DNA of 64,000 nucleotides from Dipteris shenzhenensis (lineage: Eukaryota > Polypodiophyta > Polypodiopsida > Gleicheniales): NCBI GenBank assembly GCA_047967505.1, contig CM106538.1; one strand, given 5' to 3'. A program made the translations under genes and the position numbers. How positions within the stretch are numbered: position 1 is the stretch's first letter; every line of letters begins with the position of its first letter. Below, piece by piece: positions 12,030-23,620 of this stretch. Under the pieces are notes generated by a model, which saw nothing but the letters and a program-made list of their open reading frames with translations, was not told where the DNA came from and ran no database searches.

Positions 12030-13310
12030 TCCCTTTCTTTTCTCTTCTTTCCTTCTTTTTATATAATTTTGGGTTCTTTGCTCTTTTCATGTTGTCCACT
12101 TTGACTTTGCTTCTTAGCTCAATCTCGAGAAGAGTGTGGCCCCCCTATCTTGTTTTTTTTAATTTGGAAGCACTCGATGGCTTCACAATTATTTCTTTCC
12201 TCTCAATGCTCAATGCATTGGCACGTGCATTGGGTAAGGTCCCACCTAGGGCCACTTGCAATGACTGTGGGATTCGTGATTTGGCATCCTAACACACTAG
12301 CTGAGACAATTTCTAAGCACTCAAAGAGCTTATTATACTCCTCCAATGCCTAGAACTCTTAAGGATCAACCCCTTTACCATCACATGTGCTCAAGGATCA
12401 CCCTAAACGCCAAGAATGTGCTCCAATAGCACCATTACAAACCGCCAAAACATGTTGGGAAAGGACTCTCACATGAGAGATATCTATCGACCCGAGGCAT
12501 ATCTATCTACCACCCCATACTACCCTTATTAAAATGGCAAATTGGCACCTTGGAGAAGTGGTGCCTTCTCAATTGGGAGTTGGGACCAATGCCCCAACTA
12601 TAGAATTTGTGAAGGCATAAAGTTTCCAATTGAATTTCATTCCAGTTCTAGAAAAACATGCCCAATTGCCGTGATGTGCAAACATAGATGTTTACCCTTT
12701 CAATATCTCTACCTTCTTCTATGCAAACCATTTTATTACTAATAATGGGGTTACTTTAGCACTACCCTCAAGCAATGATAAGGGAAACGTTTTAGTTATG
12801 CTAAGGTCATCCACAAGCACCCAAAGTTCTACTCCCATATGCTTAATTTTGATTGGTTGTTTTTTGTTGTAATGCATGCATTTTCTCTCCTCAAATTGTG
12901 CCCAAGATTGAATGTATGCTCCTTTTTTTCACCTACGAGTCTCTATGCAATAAAAAGGGAAATAGGCAATGCTCTCCACACTAATTCTTATGAAGAATAT
13001 TTAAATGTTTATTATGAATATATGGCTCATGACTAATTACAATATATGAGCTAACCACTTTTACTTTGTAGATGGCTACAATCTTACTTCCACTACCAAT
13101 CACCTTTTTGCCTGTCCCTTCTCAATTTATTGTGACATTTACAACCAAGCACAATTTTTCTCTTTGTTGACTCACCTAGCATATGTTTGCCATGCAACTT
13201 ATCTAAGAGAGACCATAAGGAGGCACCCTTCATGCGACGTTTCGACAAGTTGGTGATCATGAAAATGCCTAGCAAGCATGTCTTTAAAGCCTCCTTTACG
13301 TACAAACCTT
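12030..13310 (+). repeat. Diverged dispersed repeat, copy A
   Basis: The sequence aligns by eye, with gaps, to 15040-16260. Shared anchors are CCACTTTGACTTTGCTTCT (12098 and 15101), a CACTCGATGG or related stretch, and GAATATTTAAAT followed by TTACAATATATGAGC (near 13000 and 15950). No coding frame is conserved. It is probably an old non-coding transposon piece. Confidence 0.55.
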
Positions 13311-13968
13311 ACTTAATCATATACATTTGTTCACTCCCCATCTAAAGTGCGCATGCCTTAATGTTGAAAGTAAACTACTCATCTATACATTCACATAAAT
13401 AACTCCCGCTAACTAAATATTTAATTACTTTGGAGCACTTGCTTTCAATCCAACTTCATTAAGCATCCACATAAAGGGATGACGTCATTAGGACCTCGTT
13501 CATGTATTTGGCATGTGCCTCCCTGAGTCTAGAAAAACCCCTTGTCAGCCTTCCATGCTATGTTGGAAGAGTAGTCACCTTGGGTCTCCTCTTAACGTTG
13601 TCTACATTAACAAGTTGGAATGATTCTAATTGTACCAACCACAATGTAGTTATGACATGAGTGTTCTAAGTCATGGTCGAAACGCTCTTAGGTAACAACC
13701 ATAATAGACTTGGGGCATAAGGACCCTATGCAAGAGTGAAGCTTCCTTTTACACCAACTAGTAAAAGTTAGATCACATGCCCTTTCACTTTATGCCAATC
13801 ACTTGGAGCCTTGCAAACTTGCTTTCCACTAAGGAATTGAAGAATTTTATTTTTTAACTCTTTAATTTACATGTTGTCTTTTCAATCATCTTTTGTCAGC
13901 CCACTGATAGTGGAAGAATACATCTGTTTTTGTCCATAGTCACAACAAAACGCATTTCACGCGTGCAT
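13311..13968. other. Intergenic, nothing recognised
   Basis: No gene or clear repeat is visible between copy A and the microsatellite. Confidence 0.45.
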
Positions 13969-14026
13969 GTGCGTGTGTGTGTGTGCGCATGTGCATGTGC
14001 ATGTGCACATGCGCGCGCTTGTGTGT

Positions 14027-14109
<83 letters not shown>
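13969..14109 (+). repeat. Compound (GT)n(GA)n microsatellite
   Basis: An interrupted GT/GC/AT alternating tract from 13969 becomes pure GT from about 14032, then pure GA from about 14081 to 14109. The alternating purine-pyrimidine part has Z-DNA potential. Reading frames through it are artefacts of the repeat. Confidence 0.97.
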
Positions 14110-14111
<2 letters not shown>

Positions 14112-15039
14112 ATGCATGTCTTAATCCAACTCAAAGCAGACCATCATCTTTATTCAGAGATTGGATGGGAAACATTAATATCATTGTCACTCATCATCGT
14201 CCTCATAGGTGCCCACAACGACATTCAAAAAAAGGATATTAACAATTAATCGTGGGAAGTATGATGGCCGATTAACCTAAGTTTTAAGAAGTTGGTGAAT
14301 TAACCTAAGTGCAAATTATTTGAATTAACATCTAATCCAGAAGGTTAGATTGTGGCTCCTCTTTGAAGCTTCCTTGCTACCTTTTATATCTGCCCTTCGG
14401 AGGGGGAGGACAAGAGGTCATCGTCTTGTCATGAGGAGGCAGGGTATTGCAAGAAAAGGAGGTCAAAGTAGAAGATAGAGAGGAGGAAGCAAAGAAAGAC
14501 CATGCAGGGGCAAGGGCAGGGGCAGGGGCAAATGATATACGGTCTCAATGGTGTGGTCAGCAGCACTAGATCGAAAGAGTAGTGAAGGAGATCATGGAGG
14601 AATGAGGGACGAGAGATGTGCAATAGCACCAATTATCCTCAAGAAGAAGCGGCAAAGACAAGAATCAATTTGAAGCTGGGAATGGAGCAGAGTAGCCAGC
14701 AACACCTGGAACTGCAGTGCCTATAGCTCTGACACTCCATACTAGCACAGCTGCCCGTATGCAAGCTTTGTCAACTTCATTGCATGTGTAAGGGTTGGCA
14801 GAGGAGGTTCAGATGATGGAGGAGGAGAATGATCTCACTGGTTGGTGATGGTCCAATGCAAAGAGCATGAAAGGCAGGAGTTTCTGGCCTATAGTGGCCG
14901 AATGAGAGACACAACAGAGTGCCAAAAGCCCTACTTGGAAGTACTTAATCAGGCAAGGGAGCCGTGCACATACTTCTTGTGTAGCTACTGCAGGTTGCGT
15001 TTTGGAGCTTGCATTGGCTCCCTCACCCTCTCTCATCCC
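14110..15039. other. Intergenic, nothing recognised
   Basis: The only structure is a short AGGGGC tandem near 14505-14530. Open frames here are short and carry no motif I know. Confidence 0.4.
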
Positions 15040-16260
15040 TTCCTTTCTCTTCTTTCATCATATTTATATCATTTTGGATTTGTTGGGCCTTTTCATGTTC
15101 ACCACTTTGACTTTGCTTCTAAGTTCAATCAAAGGGAAAAGATTAGGGCCCCACTTGCACTCCAATTGCTTTTTGGTTTTGGATTTCCGTAATAATATCC
15201 CTTTAATTAAGTTTTTTATTTTTTGGCCTAAGCATGGGTAGGCAAGGTCCCACCAAAAGGGCCACAAAGTGCTAGCATTCTCAATTTGTCCTTGCATTAT
15301 ACTACCTAAGCAAAACTCCAATCACCCAAAGCATTAAAATCTTTCCCCATGCTCCAAGCGCTCAATGGATTAGCCTCTCCACCTAGGGGTATCAAGGGAC
15401 TCACTTATACTAAGGATTCACTCCATGAGTACCATTCCAAGTTGCCAAACATGTCACATGAGCACTCCCTCAAATAAATGTAGGCTCTTTTTCTTTTTTT
15501 AAAGTGGGGGAGGGGGATCACTATATTAAACCTACCCCCAATACATATGTAATTTACATGATCTTTCATATTTTTATATTGGAAAGTTTGACTTTTTGTT
15601 TATGTGAATAAATAAACCACTTGTCTATGCAAACTTTAAGTCAAAGGTGTTTTTCAAAGAGCCCTCTTGTTGAAGCCTTGTTAGGGTCACATACTTTCTT
15701 ATAGACTCCATCAACAAACTATAAGCCATGATTTCTTGAAGGCACAAAGAGTCATTAATGTACCATTCATGTTATTAAGCACACTTGAGGAGCATGTACT
15801 GCCTTGGCTTACCATTGGTCTAATGCCATGTTATGATATGTGCACCAAAGCAATGAAGTGAAAGTTCTCAAAAATTTTATATAGACTACCTTATCCTCAC
15901 ATGCAAGCTTTTTGATTACTAGTAATGATTTAAAAAATTCCTTAGTGGAGAATAATTAAATCTTCCTTATAAAATATAAGGCTTATGACTTGTTACAATG
16001 TATGAGCTCACCACTCAAAGTATGTAGACAACTTCCTCCTTACCTCCACTAGTAATTTATCCAATTTGTTTTCCCATTATTTGCAATACATCAAGCAACC
16101 TTTTTTCTTTTCAGTGACACACCTAATTTACCTGAAATCATGAGGTGGCACCTTATCCCTCTATGTGATAAGGGTTACATAGACAATTCCCTAATTGTAC
16201 AAAGCCATGTGAGATATAGATATGCTATTGTCATGTTGGCTTAATGACTTGAAACGACCC
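15040..16260 (+). repeat. Diverged dispersed repeat, copy B
   Basis: This is the partner of 12030-13310, in the same orientation about 3 kb downstream. The internal order of shared blocks is kept but indels are common. Confidence 0.55.
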
Positions 16261-16534
16261 ATATACTATGACCATGAAGTGGATATGAGGTGTATTTTAT
16301 TGAGGATGATAGCTTGAACATCATCTATTAGTATGGATAATTGTGAATATGGTGTGTTTTATGGAGTGCTACTACGGCACAAATCTCATAGTGATAAGTC
16401 CTTACCCTAACTTAAAGTGGGTCATGTACAAAAGGCAGTCTTTTTGTGGGAAACACCTTTAGTACATATATAGCAACTTTAACGTCTCTTATTTCTCCCT
16501 ACCATATCAATGTTTGTGCATGGTGTACATGTGG

Positions 16535-16695
16535 TTCCATAGTCCCACTCACCCATGTCCCTCTTAGGGTGCACCATGTGCATGTGGTTCCATACTCCCA
16601 CTCACCCATGTCTCTCTTAGCGTATAAACCTTTGGTAGTTTCCATAGTCCCACTCACCCATGTCTCTCTTAGGGTACAAAGCTTTGGTAGTTTCC
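16535..16695 (+). repeat. Short minisatellite, about three units
   Basis: Units beginning near 16535, 16588 and 16640 share TTCCATAGTCCCACTCACCC followed by ATGTCTCTCTTAGGGT. The last unit fades into a partial copy at 16690. Spacing is 51-54 bases. Confidence 0.85.
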
Positions 16696-16699
16696 GTTG

Positions 16700-18204
16700 A
16701 ATTCCAAACTGCTAGTTCTTTATCTTCTCTTGACTTTTGTCAAATTTTGATAAGGCTTGTGTAAAACTGAAGGGAGGACATAAAGAGACATTTAAAAAAT
16801 CATGTCTAGTTTTGTGTGATGTTCAATGAATTTTGAAAAGAAGAAATTAAGAGTCCACCTTTATGTGAAGTCCAAGAATATTTCAAGGCTAAAATACTTT
16901 GGAAATATTTTGTAAGGCCCCACGGAGTTGTCATTTTGAGGAGGAGTGTTTGCAACACACAAAATACATCCAACCATCAATAAGAGTCAAGTGGGATCCA
17001 CTAAAAGAGAATATGTTAGGCAAATGTACACATTACGAAACACTAGCTAGTGTCTTTTGTGCTCGTGTTCTTCTGGTCTACTTTCTGGCTCTTGAGGTGC
17101 CTCGGGCTGACTCTGAGGATTGGATTGCTCCCCATGATCTTCTTCATCGTCATCTATTTGCTCATTGGTTTTTGTCCTCCTCCTCCTCCTCCTCCTCCTA
17201 CCTCCTCTCTCTTCTCTCTTCAATCATTGCATTGTATACATCGAGAGGGATTGGGAACTTTGTTCTGGAATCAACCGGTCTTCCAATCTACTTTGTTCTT
17301 GCCATGTCGATGATGGTGGGGCTATGGGAAATGTGACGGTAGGAAGGAATGTACTAGTATGAGAGAGTACTGGTGGTACTGAGAAAATAAAGGTATTTGC
17401 ATATATATATATAGGGGTATATTTATTTTGTGCATCATTATTAGTTAGAACCCCCCCCCTTCCCCCTTTACCCCCCCTTAACCCCTCCTTCCCCCCCCTA
17501 TTTGTCATCGTCCCCTCGGGGGTTAACCTCACAAAATTTTAGTGTACCACGTGGATTGTAAAGAAGTGATATTTATAAAAAAAATTACTTAGTTTATTAA
17601 AACATTGGGTTTTTTCATTCAATTTTAGGAAAAAATTACGTAAAGAGGAGGGGTGTTTGTTTTGGGGGAAAAGAACTTATTTAAGGGGTTTTTGAAATTC
17701 CCCTTGAACTCCCGTGAGGTCGCTCCCCCAACCTTTTCTCATCGCCCGTCCTTGTTGGGTCCACAAGTACAAAATTTAACGCTTGTTTTTAAAAAAAAGA
17801 GCCAATTAATCAAATGTCCACAAGAAATATTGAAGTGCAATTTTAATTAACATCAAAGTACATTTGGTTTAGTGATCCAACGCTTTCCAACACGACTTTT
17901 GGTTGCTATCCAACTTCTATGTTTTTGGGAAGCTTGCAAAGATATCCACATGAATGCCTTCTTTTACTCATTTGAGTTCGACGAACTGCTTGGGCTAACT
18001 TCATTTGCAAAGCTTTATTCCTTACATAGGAGGACCCAACTATACTACAATAGAACCACTCGAACATCTCATGAAGAGCATTACTTCCATTAATCCCCCC
18101 TCCATGTCACGTACTCTTGAAATAAGCACCTCGAGCTCTATAATGAGACTTTTCCATCCCTTGGGCACTCCAAGCATTCAAGGAACCATATTGGCAAAGA
18201 AACC
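16700..18204. other. Intergenic with CTC microsatellite and poly-C tracts
   Basis: A (CTC)n tract lies at 17175-17199 and C-rich runs lie at 17450-17502. A 145-codon forward frame (16899-17336) spans the CTC tract. Its complement is rich in E, D, R and Q and could be a copia spacer, but nothing decisive supports a gene. Confidence 0.35.
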
Positions 18205-18845
18205 ATGAACCATGAGCATAAAGAATGTGCTGCATACATAGAAAAAACACATGAGGTAAATAAGAATAAAGTGATTGCAATTAAAATTTTAAAAATAGCA
18301 AAGTTACAAAGAGTGCATTTCTATGTGTTACATGCGGAGATGCGGCTCATTGATAAATTGCTTTACTTGCACATTGTATATGCATGGAACATGAAACTGA
18401 AGGAGAGAGTGGCATCATGTATAGCAAGGGTCCAAGCTTTACTCTCGAGCATGGGTCTACATGGGGGGAATGTAAAGCTAATCAAAGATGCACAATTGTC
18501 AGAAAATCAGGAAATCTTCCAAATAAAGTGTCCATGGGAGGCTCTAAGGCACGAAGGTTTTTGTCCAATCATGGAAAACATCAATTAAATCTGCATTGGA
18601 ATTATTGGAAAAAGTTATGTGATTGCACGACTAATTTGGAAGCTGGTCCTCATGTCAGAACCGTGAGAATATGTGTTTGGAAAGAATTGGATACTCTAGT
18701 AAAGATCTTGAGAAAGTCTTCCATAGATGATGATGATGTGCAACTACATAAAGTCATCATGAAAGAGTTCATTAAAGCCATGGTAGATGGACGGGGTGAA
18801 TCACACATTACTCACTACATGGTGTGTTTGGGTGCAACATCCTGA
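18205..18845 (+). pseudogene. DNA-transposon protein, C-terminal half
   Basis: Forward frames read VHFYVLHAEMRLIDKLLYLH, then SMGLHGGNVKLIKDAQLS. After a frameshift near 18500 they continue with KVSMGGSKARRFLSNH, an acidic-helical stretch and GESHITHYM. These blocks resemble, from memory, the C-terminal half of a plant transposon protein family that I cannot name. The N-terminal half appears on the opposite strand at 18869-20775, so this piece is tail to tail with it. One frameshift is evident. Confidence 0.5.
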
Positions 18846-18868
18846 TTGCAGCTCATTACTCCATTGCT

Positions 18869-20775
18869 CTAATACATCCATTTGTTAGCCTCATCATTTG
18901 TGATGTCATTCATTACATCTTTAGCATTCCCAAAGTCTTTTCCCCTTTTTACTTGCTCTTTCTCTCTGTGTATTCCTATGTTAGTGCCTCGAGTTTGGTG
19001 TGAGTGCATACAATAAAGACATGGATATGTCACATTTGCACTCAATTCCATTCCAAACATACACTTCAATGTCTTAAGATCTCCTGCCATGTGCCATTCA
19101 ACTTTAAATGATCCGAATCCTTCAACTTGAAGCAACTCTCCTTCCATTTGCGCATCTATGACACTTGGAATTGGAGATCTATCAAATACCCATTTCAAGA
19201 ATGAGTGTGTCTCTTTAGGAAGTTCAAATGTGGCAAGCCACTAAATGTGCTTTTCCGATTGCACACTAAAATCTTCCCTAATTTCCTTATCTTTGGCATG
19301 TCCAAGGGATTTATTCATCAAATTAATACTAACCCTCTCCAACTTGTGGCCTTTTACAACCTCACACTCATCCAATCTGATAATGAATACTAACTTTGCT
19401 TCACAATATGAAAGATTAAAATATTTACATGATTAGAAAAGATTTTAGTAAAAATTCGAGCTCTCTAAACAATATAATTTTCACATACCCCATGCTTTCA
19501 TGTTGTAAAACTCCACCATTGCAACTTGGACCCTACGTACATCCAAAAAAACATTATTATGCTCTGTGTACTCAAAGGTTCTTGGTCCTTGCTTTACCCC
19601 TTTGGTAGTTGGTCCTCTTTTCTTTTTGCTATGATGGACATTTGTCTTGTTTGTGCCTTCCAATGCCATGCTTTCTGAGATGTGTATAAATCCACCCAAC
19701 AAATCTTGAGCAGAATTTATTTCTTTCCTTGCATTTCTAATGTATACTGGTCTCGGCAATAGAGGGTTCTTAATGCCTTGACCTCGAAGTGTATTTACAA
19801 AGACATTATGCATAGCTAAGTACCCTTGTCGACTAATGCCAGCAGCATCACATGCATGGACAACTTCCTATGGATCTACAAGATTCTCTAAATCAGTTGC
19901 AACCTCTTGTAATATTGCATGTTGCAATGCACGCTGACGAGGGTCCCTAAGAATAGAAATGAATTCTTTCTTCTTAATTACACTCTTTACTGCACAAAGT
20001 TTGTCAGAGGAATTTCTTCCAATAACCTTCTCCATAAAATTTCTGCAAAAATCACGATAACATTAGAAAAATAAATGACTCATTTGTAAGTAATGCTTCA
20101 TAATTACAAGAGTCCAAATATACAAACCTTGTAGCTTTCACCCTACGTTTCCTTGCTCTACCACCATATGCCAAGCTCTCCATTGGTTGCACGGGCTTGA
20201 TCCTGTGCTTGTAACCTAGAGGGGTTCTTTTTATCCTTTCTAATCTCCTACTCAATGTAGCAAGCTCTTGTTGGATACACCAAGTCTTTTTCAACAGTTT
20301 GTTCTTCTCATCTATTAATCTTGTGATTGTCTCTTGTGACCTCTCTTTTGCAATTTCTGAGTCAACAAGTTTTTTTTGCTCTTGGGTTAGTTGTTCTTGG
20401 AGGTTATGCATGGTATCTCTAAGTATCTTTGTCTCTCCTTCCATTCTCAACAAGTGAACCTTCGCAAAGTGTGCTTTATCATTGGAATGGCCGATGCGTT
20501 TACAATATCCTAGTAAGCCTTGAAGACCATCACCTACGTATTGAATCAAACTCGTCACATTTTCAAACAAAGGTGGAGCAAGATCCACCAGATAGAGTCC
20601 ACCAACACTCCATAAGTCGACATGCTTTGTTCCTTGTTGTCATAATTGATCTAGTGTATCTTTGCTGACAACCTTGTGGCCATAACATTGACGAGTTGTG
20701 GCATACTCTGGTGTAACTTCAATGTGCAAGGTGCTTTTTCGTGGCTTGTTGGTGCGATCTTCCAATGAAGCCATG
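18869..20775 (-). pseudogene. DNA-transposon protein, N-terminal and middle part
   Basis: Minus-strand reading begins near 20775 (MASLEDRTNKPRKSTL). It passes through a coiled-coil segment (about 20450-20220), a basic stretch RARKRRVKATR, and then apparent introns with good borders (AAG|GTTTGT near 20128, TTTTGCAG near 20046; GGG|GTATGTG near 19484). The last part is EGFGSFKVEWHMAGDLKTLK followed by ANVTYPCLYC. That GDLK...C..C pattern recalls transposon-encoded proteins found in many plants. Only two or three stops interrupt roughly 550 codons, so decay is moderate. The right-hand terminus at 21538-21567 may be the 5' end of this element. Confidence 0.5.
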
Positions 20776-21537
20776 AGCGGGTTTTAAAAATAAGGCCTTG
20801 GATCAGTTCAAAGAATAGAATAGCATCAATGGAAACAAGTTTGGGACAATGGAAAGATATAATAGGATCAATGGAACTAAGTTTGGGACAAAATGATGAG
20901 AAGAAATTGGATTTGGGTGCTGCAAAGTGCTTACGATAGAAGGAGTGTGAATGTGGGATTGGAAGATGATTACGATGAGAAAGAGTAGGATTTAGATGTT
21001 GAAAAGTGATTTGGGTGCATAGGCATGGTTTGGGGGAAAGTTTTAAAGAGTTTTGGGCCATTTTGGGCACTTTTGAAAATTTTGGGCTTGGGTCTACCCG
21101 CGAGATACTTTTTGGGAATGTGGACCACCTAAAGGTTGTTAAGAGAGTTAACTTTTTGAGAGTGGGGGAGCCCTCCAACTGCAAGAGGGAGGTGCACTTT
21201 TGGGGACCACCAAGGACCTAGGGAGATGTACTTTTTTGTCCCCATATGGGGTGATGGGACACTTTGTAGGCCTTATTAGGTCTTAATCCATTTTTCTAGT
21301 CCACTCTAGTGTTCACAAAAAACCTGCAAACTATATACAATGAACTTGCAACATTTTCATTTTCACCCGTAACAAATATTTTCTCAATTTTGTAAAATCT
21401 ACAAAATTTTAGGCAATTTAGTTATATTTTAGCTAAAAAGTCGACAAATTCTCAAGAAAAACCTTCAAAATTTGAAACCCCAAGTTTTGTGATTTATTGA
21501 GAAAAATGTTTTTTGTGAACATTGATCCACTCCTTAT
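20776..21537 (-). other. Upstream region of the minus-strand transposon gene
   Basis: This lies between the putative start at 20775 and the terminal repeat at 21538. It contains a 177-codon minus-strand frame (20651-21184) that overlaps the putative gene start in another frame and has no recognised domain. I treat it as element leader or promoter. Confidence 0.3.
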
Positions 21538-21567
21538 GAGGCCCTTTTTGAGTCCAAAATTCCCCTA
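21522..21567 (-). repeat. Right-type terminal repeat of the CATTAGGG element family
   Basis: The sequence ATCCACTCCTTATGAGGCCC, then TTTTTGAGTCCAAAATTCCCCTA, matches the right terminus at 37302-37349 (TAATCCATTCCTTACGAGGC, then CCTTTTGAGACCCC and TCTCCCCTAATG). The stretch next to the end also matches the inverted left ends at 30311 and 37480. The element it belongs to would extend leftwards from here. Confidence 0.65.
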
Positions 21568-22329
21568 TATACCGTGCGGTATTTCATATACCGCATGGTA
21601 TTTGACTAGGCATCAAGATGTACATATTATGTTCTTAAAAAATGTACTTTTTAAATCCCTGGTCGATTGAATGTGAATTTTCAAGTTCTATTTATCAAAT
21701 TGGTTTTTTTGTCCTAGCATTTTTCTACTCAAAAATTAAAAAATGTAGTATGATGATTCGAGTGTTAATTGTGAGTTACATATTTTAGAGACAAATCTTT
21801 AACCTATTAACCACGGACACCCAAAAAAAAAGGAGAGGACACTTGGCAGCTTGGAGGAGAAGAGCCTGTCACGTGTCACAACGAAGGAGCTCTTGGGGGT
21901 AATAAACTTCACACACCTCTTCACTTCCTACTGCTTTTGAACTGAGTGACAAATATATTTATAATTGAGAAAGGGACATTAAAAGAACTTTTATGACAAG
22001 ATACCACACCACGGGTTCAGTACTCGTGTACCCATTATGTAATTGTAGGTTATTATTACGAAAATGTACACATTATGTAATGACAGGTTATTATTACGTG
22101 TGGTGGAAGATTTTGTTTTATTATTGAACTGAGCAACTTCACATTTTTCGTGACAAAAGGACTTAGTGGCTGTCTGGCCGTGTCACATGCGGGATGTGAA
22201 ATGAATGACATTTTTGAGGATTTATTAGAAATTGATATATTTCTTGTCATATTAAGGAAATTTTAAGAAAATGATATATTTTTTGTCATATTGAGCGCTT
22301 TCTCACATGCTCTTTTCTTTTGTGAAGTT
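21568..22329. other. Intergenic with small tandem duplications
   Basis: A 40-45 bp duplication built on ATTATGTAAT..GGTTATTATTACG lies near 22031-22100. A second, built on TGATATAT..CTTGTCATATT, lies near 22232-22292. No gene is supported. Confidence 0.5.
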
Positions 22330-22427
22330 CACACACCACCTATTGTCCTCTGTAACTCAAGGCATCCTTGAGATCCTTAGAGATTTCATCGTCAAAGCGT
22401 CCTTGAGTTCCATCTTCTACAAATTTC

Positions 22428-23620
22428 ATGGCCGCCTTGCGTGCCACCCTGCTCTTTGATAAAGAATCGGGAAAGATCGTATACATGGAAGCACAGAAAG
22501 ATTTGGTGGATCTGCTGTTTAGCTTTCTGTTGATGCCTGCGGGTGCTGTGATTCAGCGCCTTTCAAAAACCTCCTGCAATCGATTTTCTGGCGGTATCGC
22601 CAATTTGTACGCAAGCGTCGAAGCTCTGGACACCTCCGGCTTCACTGCCAACAAGAATCTGCTCTTAAACCCTCGGCTTGCAGATGAGATCCCAAGAAGC
22701 TCACTCTTAATGGCGAACTCTCACTTGTCTTCTTCCTCTTCTTACCGCTCGGGTAAGTGTATAGATGTCTCTGAGCTGTGACTTACGATTGGTTTCAGTG
22801 TAGAAAATGGAAAAAGGGAATTTCACGGTCCCAAATTTCGCAAGCAAAACCTGTCGCCTTCAACTTCCAACGAGCAGAATTGCCGCATTTCTCCTTTAAG
22901 TTTTCAAGGTATATGTTGTGATTTCCACGGAATTTTCCTGATTGTGCTGGCTACCAACAGGTTTTTCTTTTTCGCCTTTTGCACAAGCAGGTTCTGCTTC
23001 TTCGCCTTTTGCACAAGCAGGTTCTGCTTCGTCGCCTTTTGTACAAACAGGTTCTGCTAACGAACCGCCTGGATTTGTTATACAGAACTTGATGTTCGTC
23101 ATTACGGATGACCTCATTACGGATGACCTTGAGGTGCACCCATCTTACGGAATTTTCCTGATGATGTTGGCTACGAACAGGTCCTTTCGCCTTTTCACCA
23201 ACACGTTCTGCTTCTTCGCCGTTTACACAAACTTCTTCGCTATTTGGTTCTGCCAACGAGCCGCCTGGATTTGTAAAAGAAAACTTGAAGTTCATCATTA
23301 CGGATGATCTTGAGGTGAATCCATCTACACCGCTTGAAAGCATCACGGTTCAAAACAAACGAAAAGTGGAGACGAGTAATCTGGACAGTATTCAGGTCCT
23401 TATCACAGAAAAAGAGGTAAGCATTGCCAATATTTGTGCGCTACGTGAGAGGCAAGATGTTATGCTCTTTCACCAAACAATTGATGGGTTAAATGCAGGC
23501 TTTAGACCTTCTCCAGGCTTCTTTTATATCCCCACACTCTGCGCTTACATATGTTTTTGGCGCACGGTGTACTTCAAACGCCACTGGACCAATGCCTACT
23601 GTTTACAACTAGCTCTTTGA
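22428..23620 (+). CDS. DUF674 family protein, copy 1
   Basis: Exon 1 (22428-22752) encodes LLFDKESGKIVYMEAQKDLV, DLLFSFLLMPAGAVI and NLYASVEAL, the hallmark N-terminus of plant DUF674 (PF05056) proteins. A GGTAAGT donor follows. Using the TAG acceptor at 22801-22803, exon 2 is 22804-22908, ending at AAG|GTATAT. Joining to the acceptor at 23179-23180 keeps frame into exon 4 (23181-23620), which encodes PPGFVKENLKFIITDDLEV, the second DUF674 hallmark, and ESITVQNKRKVE. This gives 289 residues. A duplicate exon (from 22961) with three 10-residue SPFAQAGSAS-type repeats and its own ITDDLEV lies between and does not join cleanly. Members are common in plants; their function is unknown. Copy 2 lies at 32544. 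Whether the gene is expressed cannot be judged. Confidence 0.7.
22961..23160 (+). other. Duplicate, probably skipped exon of DUF674 copy 1
   Basis: This exon begins after CCAACAG|GT in the correct phase and encodes SPFAQAGSAS-type repeats, then PPGFVIQNLMFVITDDL with a tandem ITDDL doublet. No phase-compatible donor follows it: the AG|GTGCAC site leads into a stop in the next exon. It looks like a duplicated copy of exon 4's first half that cannot be included together with it. Confidence 0.5.
22971..23060 (+). repeat. 30-bp coding minisatellite, three units
   Basis: Three head-to-tail 30-base units (starts 22971, 23001, 23031) share TCGCCTTTTG, CACAAGCAGG and TTCTGCTTC. They encode a 10-residue SPFAQAGSAS-type repeat. 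Each unit contains an AAGCAG|GT or AAACAG|GT splice-acceptor-like string. Confidence 0.9.

Noticed and set aside
13896-14249. Overlapping frames encoding Cys/Val-, His/Thr- or Arg/Glu-rich proteins
   Set aside because: They are translations of the GT/GA microsatellite in different frames and have no other support.
16899-17336. 145-codon forward protein
   Set aside because: It depends on the CTC microsatellite for length and shows no family resemblance.
20651-21184. 177-codon minus-strand protein
   Set aside because: It overlaps the more convincing start (MASLEDRTNKPRKS) in another frame and has biased composition without motifs.
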